Source: G051132615 sp051132615 (lineage in GTDB: Bacteria; Pseudomonadota; Gammaproteobacteria; Burkholderiales; Neisseriaceae). From it: a DNA stretch of 64,000 nucleotides. The stretch spans positions 558,001-622,000 of the forward strand of contig NZ_CP152375.1 in NCBI RefSeq assembly GCF_051132615.1, given 5' to 3'. Below, piece after piece: positions 9,681 to 17,613 of the stretch (positions are counted from its first letter, which is position 1; every line of letters starts with the position of its first letter). Below the pieces are notes generated by a model, which ran no database searches, was not told the DNA's origin, and saw only the letters and a program-made list of their open reading frames with translations. The translations under genes and the position numbers were made by a program.

Positions 9681-9998
9681 TTAATCTTTTGGAATCAGTA
9701 AACGTTCAACAACATGACCTTGAACCAAGTGCTGATCAATAATGTCATGAATATCTTGCTCATCAACAAAGGTATACCACACTGCTTCAGGGTAAATCAC
9801 CAATACAGGGCCATATTCGCACCGACCTAAACACCCCGCTTTACTTATGCGTACTTTACCTTTTCCAGCAATACCCATTTCTTTGGTTTTTTGCTTCAAT
9901 AAATTAAAAGCGTCTTCTACCTGAAAATCAGCGCAGCAAGCATCGCCATTAGCGCGTTTATTGGTACAAACAAAAACATGGTGACTAAAATAACTCAT
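9681..9998 (-). CDS. thioredoxin-like [2Fe-2S] ferredoxin
   Basis: A 105-residue small electron carrier of the thioredoxin-fold (Shethna/NuoE-like) type. The ligands are probably Cys in VCTNKRANGDACCADF (about residues 10-22) plus C and C in KAGCLGRCEYGP. The distal YPE and the acidic C-terminal half fit the family. It lies 10 nt downstream of the methyltransferase-fold gene and close to ttcA. TtcA is an Fe-S enzyme, so a supply of electrons or cluster support is a reasonable but untested link. Confidence 0.85.
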   Translation of the reverse strand: MSYFSHHVFVCTNKRANGDACCADFQVEDAFNLLKQKTKEMGIAGKGKVRISKAGCLGRCEYGPVLVIYPEAVWYTFVDEQDIHDIIDQHLVQGHVVERLLIPKD

Positions 9999-10008
9999 GC
10001 TGATACCT

Positions 10009-10800
10009 CTAAAATATTAACTGTTTATTATTGTGTTGATTATGACTTTTGATGGCAGAAAAAATAGCATCAAATTCAATATGATATTGCTCAGTTAATT
10101 GTTGTGCCGTTTTTTTCAATTTTTCCAAATCAATTGTTGCTGGACTTTGTTTAAAAGCCATAACCGCAATATTGCCATGGCTTGAAGCAGGTACTTCAAG
10201 CACTTGCCCATCAAACACGCTTTTTAAACTCTCAATAAAATAAGCATAACGCTTGTCTCTACTCCACCAATTGGTGATAAAAATACCTTGCTCTGATAAT
10301 GCCTTTTTGCAGTCCTGAAAAAAATCTTCTTCTACCAAAGCATCAACAATTTGCACACCATCAAACCCATCGACCATAATCACATCTACCGATTTCCTAA
10401 ACACCTTAATATATTGTGCCCCATCAGCCTGAACCACCTCAAAGCGTTCACTCTCAAAAGGTAATTCAAAAAATGATTTAGCCACAGCAATAACCTGTGG
10501 ATTAATTTCAATCACAATATCTTTGGTTTGAGGTAGATAATAATCAATCCAACGCGTAAAAGAGCCACCACCTAAACCAATTTGCACAATTTGTTTTGGG
10601 TTTTGTAAAAACAGCAACCATGCCATCATACTGCGGCTATATGATAAAACCAGACGAGTCGGATCATCCAGATCCATTGAACTTTGTACCGTTGGACTAC
10701 CTAAATGTAATGAACGAATATTGCCCTCTTCCGAAATATCCACTTCAGGCAAATCAGGTTCATTTGAACGTACCTTACGTCGGTAAAGATTACGTGCCAC
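10009..10800 (-). CDS. spermidine synthase-like methyltransferase-fold protein
   Basis: A 263-residue Rossmann protein of the spermidine synthase/fused-MFS SpeE-like group. The nucleotide-binding loop is VQIGLGGGSFTRW (about residue 75), the acidic strand end is IVIEINPQVI, and VIMVDGFDG is motif II. It lacks an N-terminal beta-barrel of usual SpeE length and no speD is nearby, so true spermidine synthase activity is doubtful. Its start overlaps the end of ttcA by 11 nt, so the two are co-transcribed. Confidence 0.75.
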   Translation of the reverse strand: MARNLYRRKVRSNEPDLPEVDISEEGNIRSLHLGSPTVQSSMDLDDPTRLVLSYSRSMMAWLLFLQNPKQIVQIGLGGGSFTRWIDYYLPQTKDIVIEINPQVIAVAKSFFELPFESERFEVVQADGAQYIKVFRKSVDVIMVDGFDGVQIVDALVEEDFFQDCKKALSEQGIFITNWWSRDKRYAYFIESLKSVFDGQVLEVPASSHGNIAVMAFKQSPATIDLEKLKKTAQQLTEQYHIEFDAIFSAIKSHNQHNNKQLIF

Positions 10801-11704
10801 TTTGAATTCCTATTTTTGTTCTATTGTCTAAAATACTCATGGTTGGTTTAGCCGCTATTTGACTTTCTTCTTTATCAAAAGCAATATCACCACCGCCTGC
10901 TGGTACTGAACCTGTTTGCAGATGGGTAAAATCAAATAACCGAGTATCAGCCAAATGAGAAGGCGCAATATTTTGCAAACTACTGAACATGCTTTCTAAC
11001 CGACCGGGGAACTGTTTATCCCAAGTTTGTAACATATCCTTAATAACCTGACGTTGCAAATTAGGCTGTGACCCACATAAATTACATGGAATAATGGGAA
11101 ACTCTTTTATTTGCGCATAACGGATTAAATCTTTTTCCCGCACATAAGCTAAGGGTCTAATCACCATATGTTCGCCGTTGTCTGACACCAATTTTGGCGG
11201 CATAGCTTTTAGTTTGCCACCATAAAACATATTTAAAAACAGCGTTTCTAATATGTCATCACGGTGATGCCCCAAAGCAATTTTAGTCGCACCCAGTTCT
11301 TTTGCCACACGATACAAAATACCTCGTCTTAAACGGCTGCATAAAGAACAAGTTGTTTTACCTTCAGGAATCACCCTTTTAACAATGCTATAAGTATCTT
11401 CTTCAATAATTTTAAATGGAATGTTCAAACCACTTAAATAATCAGGCAAAACATGTTCAGGAAAACCTGGTTGTTTTTGATCCAAATTAACCGCGATTAA
11501 TTCGAAATGAATGGGTGCCGACTTTTGCAAGCCCATTAATATATGCAGTAAAGCAAAGCTATCTTTACCACCTGATAAACACACCATAATTTTGTCGTTA
11601 TCTTCAATCATATTGAAGTCATTTATGGCATCACCCACCAAATGGCGTAACCGTTTGGTTAATTTATCGGTTTCATATTTTTGCTTTTTTTCAACAGATT
11701 GCAT
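10790..11704 (-). CDS. ttcA: tRNA 2-thiocytidine32 synthetase TtcA
   Basis: An ATP- and [4Fe-4S]-dependent enzyme that thiolates C32 of some tRNAs. The PP-loop is LSGGKDSFALL (residues 44-54), and the cluster cysteines are in TCSLCSRLRRG and IPCNLCGSQPN. About 304 residues is normal. GTG at 11707 and ATG at 11704 are adjacent; I take the ATG. No clear ribosome binding site is present. It is the first gene of a three-gene minus-strand run with the methyltransferase-fold protein and the ferredoxin. Confidence 0.93.
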   Translation of the reverse strand: MQSVEKKQKYETDKLTKRLRHLVGDAINDFNMIEDNDKIMVCLSGGKDSFALLHILMGLQKSAPIHFELIAVNLDQKQPGFPEHVLPDYLSGLNIPFKIIEEDTYSIVKRVIPEGKTTCSLCSRLRRGILYRVAKELGATKIALGHHRDDILETLFLNMFYGGKLKAMPPKLVSDNGEHMVIRPLAYVREKDLIRYAQIKEFPIIPCNLCGSQPNLQRQVIKDMLQTWDKQFPGRLESMFSSLQNIAPSHLADTRLFDFTHLQTGSVPAGGGDIAFDKEESQIAAKPTMSILDNRTKIGIQSGT

Positions 11705-11892
11705 CACAACAATTTTACACTTAACAAATAAAAAAGATATTGTACGCCAGAATTGTGTTTCGGTTTAGCATAATCCATAAAAAAACCAGATACCTTATCA
11801 AAATTAACTGCTCATTTTTCGGTTGTGCCAAAGAGCCTATTTGGTTAAATTATGTTTTCTTTCCCCACTTAAAACCAATAAAGATTGATTCA

Positions 11893-12948
11893 ATGAACAC
11901 ATTAAACGATGACACTATGTACCAAGCCTTATTGGATAAGGACTCTACTTTTGAAGGCATATTTTTTGCTGGCATCAAAACCACAGGCATATTCTGCCGC
12001 CCTACCTGTACCGCCAGAAAACCTAAAAAAGAAAATGTCGAATTTTTTACGACAGCAAAAGAAGCCATTTTAAAAGGGTACCGTGCCTGTAAAATATGCA
12101 AACCACTCAATCAACCCAATGAAACGCCACAATACATTGCGGCTCTTTTAGAACAAATAGAAAACCACCCAGAAATCAAATTAAAAGATGCCGACTTAAT
12201 CCAACAAAATATTGACCCGAGCACCTTAAGGCGTTGGTTTTTAAAAAATTACAACATGACTTTTCATGCCTATCAACGCATTAATCGAATCAACCACGCC
12301 TTTAATAAAATACAAGAAGGCCAATCCATCACCAATGTTGCCTATGATAGTGGGTTTGATTCGCTTAGTGGATTTGGAGAATCTTTTAAAAATATTTTTG
12401 GCGTTGCCCCCTCACACACCAAAGAACAAAAAATCATTTACCTGACCCGTTTAAACACCCCTTTAGGCACCATGTTTGCAGGGGCAACCGACAAAGGCAT
12501 TTGCTTGCTTGAATTTACAGACCGCAAAATGTTAGAAACCGAACTAAAACAACTGACAAAAATATTTAACGCAGTTATTATTCAAAGCAAAAGCCCTTTT
12601 TTTGACATATTAACCGAGCAATTACAAGCGTATTTTGCAGGTACCCTTCAAACATTTACTGTCCCTTTAGACACAAAAGGCACCCCTTTTCAAGAACACG
12701 TATGGGCAACTTTGCAAACCATCCCCTATGGAACAACTTGCTCCTACCTTGAAGAAGCAACAATGATGGGCAAACCAAAAGCAGTACGTGCCATTGGGCA
12801 CGCTAATGGGATGAATCGAATTTCAATCATTATTCCTTGTCATCGTGTTATTGGCGCGAATGGTGATCTTACCGGATATGGTGGCGGCTTATGGCGTAAA
12901 CGCTGGTTACTGGAACTTGAAAGAAGCCATAATAAAAACCACCATTAG
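11893..12948 (+). CDS. ada: bifunctional Ada: methylphosphotriester acceptor/AraC activator and O6-methylguanine-DNA methyltransferase
   Basis: A suicide DNA-alkylation repair protein that also activates its own regulon. From the ATG at 11893 it has 351 residues, near the 354 of E. coli Ada. The order is the Ada zinc domain (C35, C39, C66, C69; C35 or its neighbour accepts methyl from phosphotriesters), the AraC-type HTH (SGFDSLSGFGESF), a ribonuclease-like linker and the methyltransferase core with active C316 in IIPCHRVIG. The frame is open 51 codons further upstream but with no Ada homology there. A decayed copy of its 3' half lies 1 kb downstream. Confidence 0.93.
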   Translation: MNTLNDDTMYQALLDKDSTFEGIFFAGIKTTGIFCRPTCTARKPKKENVEFFTTAKEAILKGYRACKICKPLNQPNETPQYIAALLEQIENHPEIKLKDADLIQQNIDPSTLRRWFLKNYNMTFHAYQRINRINHAFNKIQEGQSITNVAYDSGFDSLSGFGESFKNIFGVAPSHTKEQKIIYLTRLNTPLGTMFAGATDKGICLLEFTDRKMLETELKQLTKIFNAVIIQSKSPFFDILTEQLQAYFAGTLQTFTVPLDTKGTPFQEHVWATLQTIPYGTTCSYLEEATMMGKPKAVRAIGHANGMNRISIIIPCHRVIGANGDLTGYGGGLWRKRWLLELERSHNKNHH

Positions 12949-12949
12949 C

Positions 12950-12980
12950 TTTCTAAGCCATCATTTAAATGGCTTAGAAA
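12950..12980 (+). terminator. perfect 12-bp hairpin after ada
   Basis: TTTCTAAGCCAT and its exact complement are separated by 7 nt, two bases past the ada stop. It has no following T run, so it is a weak or Rho-assisted terminator or an mRNA end. Its outer 10 bases equal the end of the type I-F repeat found elsewhere in the window, probably by chance. Confidence 0.45.
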
Positions 12981-13314
12981 AACATCAAGCTCTTAGCGCA
13001 ACAGCATCAAATTTTACATTGCACTAGCTCATTCATTTTTGTCAAAAGCTGCAAAAACCCTATTATATTAAGTAAGATACTGAATCATTTATTAAACAGC
13101 CTATTGACTATTAAAAATTCAACCAATTGTTTTTTTGATTAAAGACCTAACGACTATTTAATTAATTGATATTAAATATCACCAAATAGATAAAATTTCA
13201 TTACCATCATGACAGTCAACTGTTTTGATTCTGCTAAATACCGCAGAATTCAATCCAGCATACTGGCTATACTAATAAATAATTGTTGTTAATACACAAT
13301 CACAAGGAGTTTTT
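12981..13314. other. ada-hiuH intergenic region with small inverted repeats
   Basis: No gene is seen. It holds two perfect short inverted repeats: TGATATT-A-AATATCA at 13167-13181 and ATTCTGC/GCAGAAT at 13228-13249. A TATACT at 13268-13273 could be the -10 of hiuH, and AAGGAG precedes the hiuH start. Confidence 0.4.
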
Positions 13315-13722
13315 ATGAAATACGTTCGCTTTTTATCTATTTTATTTTGTACATTGTTTTCTTTATCAAGTTTCGCTGCCGATAACCCATTAAGCGTACA
13401 TGTATTAAATACACAAAATGGCTTACCTTCTTCTGGTGTTGAAGTAAAATTAGAACAGAAAAAAGGCAACCAATGGATTTTAATGAATGAAGGTGTCACC
13501 AATGAACAAGGTCGAATTACAGCCCTTTATCCACAAAATAAAACCTTGGAAAATGGTATTTATCGCGTGACTTTTGCGATGGATAAATGGTTTAAATCGC
13601 ATAACACTGAAACATTTTTTCCTGAGATTCCAGTTGTTTTTAACGTTGATGGAAAATTACCACATTACCATATTCCATTGTTAATCAGCCCCTATGGCTT
13701 CTCAACTTACCGAGGTAATTAA
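13315..13722 (+). CDS. hiuH: 5-hydroxyisourate hydrolase (transthyretin-like), exported
   Basis: Hydrolyses 5-hydroxyisourate in urate breakdown. Residues 1-22 (MKYVRFLSILFCTLF, cut near SFAA) are a signal peptide, so it should act in the periplasm. The mature part begins LSVHVLNTQNGLP with the family histidine, has EIPVVF, and ends PYGFSTYRG followed by Asn. The diagnostic C-terminal tetrapeptide is YRGS; here it is YRGN. No uricase or OHCU decarboxylase gene is nearby. An AAGGAG site precedes the ATG. Confidence 0.87.
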   Translation: MKYVRFLSILFCTLFSLSSFAADNPLSVHVLNTQNGLPSSGVEVKLEQKKGNQWILMNEGVTNEQGRITALYPQNKTLENGIYRVTFAMDKWFKSHNTETFFPEIPVVFNVDGKLPHYHIPLLISPYGFSTYRGN

Positions 13723-13929
13723 TCAACTTACTTAATTCATTGATGACCAATTGACTCTTAAAGTACCTGAATATATTCGTTAATGGATCATGCCAGCAGT
13801 TGTTTAAATAACCCCTGCTGGCTTTTTAAAACCAAACATTAATTGTCTGTAATTTTAAACATCACCCAAACATTCGATCGCAACCATCTCTTCTCTCTAA
13901 TCCCCACCGTCGTCTGAATATATTGTCCG

Positions 13930-14285
13930 AATAGGCTAAAAGGCACACTTCAAGAAAAAACAGACCAAATAGATCAAGAAATAAAAAAATATTCAAAAGT
14001 ATTCTCACAAGCAATATCATGTAAAATAAAAAAGCCCTTTTTTAAGAACAAGTAAAGTTAGCTTTACAAACCATTACTTATCGGACAACATGCCCCTACC
14101 TTAAAAAAGCAACACGAATTATAAAAACCAAAGCAATACGTGCCATTAGGTACGCCAATGGGATGAATCGAATTTCAGTCATTATTCCCTGCCATCACAT
14201 CATTGGCGCTAATGATAATCTTACCTAATATGGCGGTTGCTTATAGCGTAAACGCTGGTTACTGGAATTTGAAAAGAATCACCTT
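13930..14285 (+). pseudogene. decayed copy of the ada 3' half
   Basis: The DNA aligns with ada from about 12490 to 12925. The match is best from 14059 on, for example the shared GGGATGAATCGAATTTCA and AAACGCTGGTTACTGGAA. A stretch of about 90-100 nt (ada 12608-12700) is deleted. The active-site PCH is still visible in translation, but in-frame stops follow (AATCTTACCTAATATGG and CTTATAGCG). It is therefore a dead duplicate or the remains of a second methyltransferase gene. hiuH lies between the copy and intact ada. Confidence 0.85.
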
Positions 14286-14317
14286 AATTTAACACCTTAA
14301 TTTGAAAGGAGTAATAA

Positions 14318-14587
14318 ATGAAAGCCGTTCTTAGCGTTGTGGGTCAAGATAAAGTAGGTATTATTGCCGGCGTCAGTAACAAACTTGCCGAGTTAAACAT
14401 CAATATTCTGGATTTATCCCAAACAATTATGGAAGGCTATTTCACCATGATGATGGTTTGCGACATCAGCCAAATGAACCTAGAATTTGTGCAAGCAAAA
14501 GAAGCGCTTAATCAAGTTGGTGACAAACTGGGTATGCAAATCAACATTCAGCGTCAAGATATTTTTGATGCCATGCACAAACTTTAA
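14318..14587 (+). CDS. ACT-domain protein (UPF0237)
   Basis: An 89-residue stand-alone ACT domain (KAVLSVVGQDKVGIIAGVS, with GIIAGVS as the ligand loop). Such domains usually bind amino acids. GAAAGGAG lies before the ATG. It ends 15 nt before the DUF711 gene, a pairing seen in many bacteria; the partner may be controlled by it. Confidence 0.85.
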   Translation: MKAVLSVVGQDKVGIIAGVSNKLAELNINILDLSQTIMEGYFTMMMVCDISQMNLEFVQAKEALNQVGDKLGMQINIQRQDIFDAMHKL

Positions 14588-14602
14588 TCTAAAGGAAAAA
14601 AC

Positions 14603-15958
14603 ATGGACTCATCACAAATTCTTGAAACCATCCGCATGATCGAAGAAGAAAAACTGGATATCAGAACCATCACCATGGGTATTTCTTTACTCGATTGCAT
14701 AGACAGCGATGGCGCAAAAGCCCGCCAAAAAATTTACGACAAAATCACCCGTTTAGCCCAAAATTTAGTTGCCACAGGCAATGCCATTGAAGCAGAATTT
14801 GGTATTCCCATCGTCAACAAACGCATCTCCGTTACCCCTATTTCCTTAATTGCAGGCGCAAGCGACGACACCGATTATGTTGCTTTTGCCAAAACCTTAG
14901 ACGAAGCGGCTAAAGCCGTTGGCGTCAATTTTATTGGCGGTTTTTCTGCCTTGGTACAAAAAGGTTGTCATAAAGGCGATAAAATTTTAATGGCTTCATT
15001 GCCCGAAGCCCTAGCCCAAACCGATATTGTTTGTGCTTCGGTTAATGTTGGTTCAACCCGTACCGGTATCAACATGAATGCAGTCAAACAAATGGGCGAC
15101 ATCATCAAACAAACCGCCGAATTAACAGCCCATAACCAAGGCTTAGGCTGTGCAAAACTAGTGGTGTTTGCCAATGCAGTAGAAGACAACCCATTTATGG
15201 CAGGCGCTTTTCATGGTGTGGGCGAAGCCGATTGTGTGTTAAATGTTGGCGTCAGTGGCCCAGGAGTGGTACAAAGAGCCATCGAAAAACTACCAGATGC
15301 CCCATTTGATGAGATTGCCGAAACCATCAAACAAACTGCCTTTAAAATCACCCGTATGGGTCAATTAGTGGGTAAAGAAGCATCAAGCCGATTAGGGGTG
15401 CCTTTTGGCATTGTTGACCTTTCGCTTGCCCCTACCCCAGCCATTGGCGATTCAGTTGCCCATATCCTAGAAAAAATGGGCTTAGAAATGGTGGGTACCC
15501 ATGGCACAACCGCCGCTTTAGCCTTATTAAACGATGCTGTAAAAAAAGGAGGCGTGATGGCTTGTGGACATGTGGGTGGCTTATCTGGCGCATTTATTCC
15601 CGTATCGGAAGACGCAGGCATGATCGATGCAGTTAAAGCAGGCTCGCTTAACCTAGAAAAATTAGAAGCCATGACCGCCATTTGTTCAGTAGGTTTGGAT
15701 ATGATCGCCATACCGGGCGACACACCTGCCAGCACCATTGCGGCCATTATTGCAGACGAAGCGGCAATAGGCGTCATTAACAATAAAACCACGGCTGTGC
15801 GCATTATCCCAGCACCTGGCACCAAAGTGGGCGATATGGTTGAATTTGGCGGCCTTTTAGGCGAAGCGCCTGTGATGCCTGTTAACCCCAAATCATCGGC
15901 ACAATTTATTGCCAGAGGTGGGCGAATTCCTGCACCTATTCATTCATTTAAAAATTAA
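14603..15958 (+). CDS. UPF0210/DUF711 family protein
   Basis: A 451-residue protein of the PFL-like UPF0210 family, full length (DIRTITMGISLLDC at the start, VGVSGPGVV and LDMIAIPGDTPASTI later). Its biochemical function is not established. Glycine-rich segments resemble pyruvate formate-lyase superfamily folds, but no glycyl-radical motif was recognised. It appears clearly more G+C-rich than the flanking intergenic DNA. It forms an operon with the ACT gene. Confidence 0.88.
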   Translation: MDSSQILETIRMIEEEKLDIRTITMGISLLDCIDSDGAKARQKIYDKITRLAQNLVATGNAIEAEFGIPIVNKRISVTPISLIAGASDDTDYVAFAKTLDEAAKAVGVNFIGGFSALVQKGCHKGDKILMASLPEALAQTDIVCASVNVGSTRTGINMNAVKQMGDIIKQTAELTAHNQGLGCAKLVVFANAVEDNPFMAGAFHGVGEADCVLNVGVSGPGVVQRAIEKLPDAPFDEIAETIKQTAFKITRMGQLVGKEASSRLGVPFGIVDLSLAPTPAIGDSVAHILEKMGLEMVGTHGTTAALALLNDAVKKGGVMACGHVGGLSGAFIPVSEDAGMIDAVKAGSLNLEKLEAMTAICSVGLDMIAIPGDTPASTIAAIIADEAAIGVINNKTTAVRIIPAPGTKVGDMVEFGGLLGEAPVMPVNPKSSAQFIARGGRIPAPIHSFKN

Positions 15959-15976
15959 AACCCTTATTTTTATTAA

Positions 15977-16004
15977 AAAAGCACCATTTGATTATGGTGC
16001 TTTT
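15977..16004 (+). terminator. Rho-independent terminator after ACT-DUF711
   Basis: AAAAGCACCA/TGGTGCTTTT with an 8-nt loop, then a T-rich run. Confidence 0.8.
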
Positions 16005-16095
16005 GTTTTATCTGGCAAAAATTCTTATCATGAATTGATCATAATAATAAACAAATTTTCCATTATTTATATTGAATTTTTTCAAAAACAACGTA

Positions 16096-16259
16096 TGCTT
16101 AAAATTTAAGCACCTGAATATCTTGAATTGAATCAATATATATAACAGGGTTATCCACAGAGATATCAAGAGAATTTGAGGATAAAACTATCCACACTAA
16201 TGAAAAAAATACACCATTTTGATCTGTTTACTCATCCATTAAAAACATATTGATTCAAT
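16096..16259. other. DnaA-box region flanked by a 13-bp inverted repeat
   Basis: A perfect DnaA box TTATCCACA is at 16151-16159, and a one-mismatch box CTATCCACA is at 16188-16196. The pair is enclosed by the 13-bp inverted repeat ATTGAATCAATAT (16127-16139) and its complement (16247-16259). The palindrome TGCTTAAAATTTAAGCA at 16096-16112 is next to it. This could be a small replication origin of an integrated element or a DnaA-regulated site. No replication gene is visible. Confidence 0.4.
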
Positions 16260-16277
16260 CAAACATCACCCTATTTT

Positions 16278-16655
16278 TTATTTGCCTTCTCGCTTTAACC
16301 GTTTATGCTCAAACTGTTCTGCTGTCCCTGCAACCGTAAAAATAGACAACTGTATGCCCCGCATCAGTTCTGATAAATAATACTGCATCGACAAAACATC
16401 CTGTATTAAATCAATATTAGGCTTTTTAGTGTAGTGGATATATTGCTCTGTTATGTGCAATAAAGCACTATTGCCCTTTTGTAAACATTGCTGTGTGTGA
16501 ATCGCTGTATCATAAATTTTTTGAGCATCAACACCTGACACATCATAAAACCTTGCGGTTAAACAATATGGGGTATTTAAAGACGTTTTTTCTACAACAT
16601 TTTGATGAATAAGAAAATCGGGGTGTTGCCCCTTAGAAAAACCTAAATCTGACAT
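16278..16655 (-). CDS. hypothetical protein, probably of a small mobile element
   Basis: A 125-residue soluble protein I do not recognise. It is predicted helical with two cysteines in the middle and a basic end (EHKRLKREGK). An ideal AGGAGG lies 6 nt before the ATG, and the gene is preceded by an unusually structured leader and followed by DnaA boxes. That setting resembles short phage or satellite genes, but this is inference. Confidence 0.6.
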   Translation of the reverse strand: MSDLGFSKGQHPDFLIHQNVVEKTSLNTPYCLTARFYDVSGVDAQKIYDTAIHTQQCLQKGNSALLHITEQYIHYTKKPNIDLIQDVLSMQYYLSELMRGIQLSIFTVAGTAEQFEHKRLKREGK

Positions 16656-16920
16656 ACTGCACCTCCTGTTCGGCTATAACACCATCACCCAAACATAAAG
16701 TTAGGGTGATGACACAAACAGGGGTGGCATAACAGATACAAGAGCTGTCCAGCCCGAAGGCTGCCCTGTCTGTGCCACCATTGAGGTGAACAAACAACGG
16801 GCAACAAGTCTTTTATTGACTTGTTGGTCTTGTATAAGGGATGCCACTCCCTATACGGCTATTGAACCGTACAAGAGTTATTATTACAGCTTCTACTTAA
16901 GCTGTGAAGGATTTTTGAAT
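16656..16920 (-). ncRNA. hairpin-rich leader RNA upstream of the 125-residue gene
   Basis: At least five stems follow one another. CATCACCC/GGGTGATG is at 16683-16711. GGTGGCA/TGCCACC is at 16723-16779 and encloses CAGCC-TTCG-GGCTG (16750-16763, a UUCG tetraloop on the minus strand). CAACAAGTC/GACTTGTTG is at 16802-16826. An AGGGA/TCCCT stem is at 16832-16856, and ACAGCTT/AAGCTGT at 16886-16905. The last part abuts the ribosome binding site of the coding gene. This density of perfect stems is unlike other gaps in the window. Confidence 0.5.
16701..16781 (-). CDS. possible 26-codon leader peptide inside the structured leader
   Basis: ATG at 16781 to TAA at 16701; the peptide begins MVAQTGQPSGW and is hydrophobic. 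It reads through the UUCG hairpin and stops at the last stem before the main gene. No clear ribosome binding site is seen. I have an unverified recollection that an AQTGQPSGW-like reading frame occurs in leaders of P4-like phage genes. Confidence 0.3.
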   Translation of the reverse strand: MVAQTGQPSGWTALVSVMPPLFVSSP

Positions 16921-17118
16921 GGATAACGGATACTTTTTATGAATATGTTGTATTGCAAGGAAAGATAAATGATCGAACAGATAAGAGGATATCGAAGGAT
17001 ATGGAAAAAACAGGAAATCGTTTTTAAAAATTCAATTATACAAAATAATCGATTAATTTAAAAACAAAAAATGATTAGAATTAAGTACTGAAAGATTATC
17101 ATAAGTAAAAAATCGTAC
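16921..17118. other. AT-rich spacer, nothing recognised
   Basis: The leader promoter would be expected at the left of this stretch. No ORF or tRNA is visible. The sequence is A-rich and rather simple. Confidence 0.35.
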
Positions 17119-17481
17119 TTAAATTAAAACAAACTTTATGGTAAATAATAAAACAAAGAGCAACCCAAAAAGGATAGGTGCAAAGGCAATAAAAAAATAT
17201 GGTGCCCCAATAGCAATGATACGATAATTATTGCCATATTTCTCAGCCAAAAAATCATCTGATATGATCATTTTTCTTATACGATGTATAAAAAGACCAA
17301 GGGGGGTACCAATAATTGTTCCAGCAAGCGTCCCCTTTGTAATCTGATAAGATGCTAAGTTATAGGCATCGGCTATTTGTATTGAACAAGCAAGGCTTAA
17401 CGAAAAAGCAATTAAAGAAATATAAATCAATCTGCGTTGATTAAATTTACAAAGAGCATTGTAAAGTGCCTTCTCACTCAT
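17119..17481 (-). CDS. small membrane protein of unknown function
   Basis: 120 residues with about four hydrophobic segments: LIYISLIAFSLSLACSI, a glycine-rich GTLAGTIIGTPLGLFI, and a C-terminal pair FFIAFAPILFGLL / FVLLFTIKFVLI. A short charged loop (HRIRKMIISDDFLAEKYG) lies between. No family is recognised. It is transcribed alone, with a short A/T-rich gap on both sides. Confidence 0.6.
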   Translation of the reverse strand: MSEKALYNALCKFNQRRLIYISLIAFSLSLACSIQIADAYNLASYQITKGTLAGTIIGTPLGLFIHRIRKMIISDDFLAEKYGNNYRIIAIGAPYFFIAFAPILFGLLFVLLFTIKFVLI

Positions 17482-17613
17482 ATTCTATCCTTAAATAAAT
17501 TTGTAAAATGCAACCAACTATTATACAAATTAAATAATTATATCAATCTCAATTTAGCTTACTACATATATCATATAGGTTTTTGATAATCTATCACTCT
17601 TCATAAAAACACA

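Noticed and set aside
10009..10800. Assigning speE (spermidine synthase)
   Set aside because: It is linked to ttcA, not to speD or speAB, and lacks the usual N-terminal barrel; only the fold is supported.
12950..12980. Hairpin after ada whose arms begin TTTCTAAGCC, like the end of the CRISPR repeat
   Set aside because: Only the outer 10 nt agree; the centre and length differ and there is no spacing pattern. It is better explained as an mRNA-end hairpin.
13909..13918. GTCGTCTGAA, one base from the Neisseria DNA uptake sequence
   Set aside because: It occurs once, not in inverted pairs. A 64-kb Neisseria window would hold many exact copies, so it is chance.
15361..15891. 176-codon open frame on the minus strand
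   Set aside because: It is fully inside the DUF711 gene in an antisense frame, has no ribosome binding site, and its peptide is Pro/Ala/Ser-biased as expected for a shadow.
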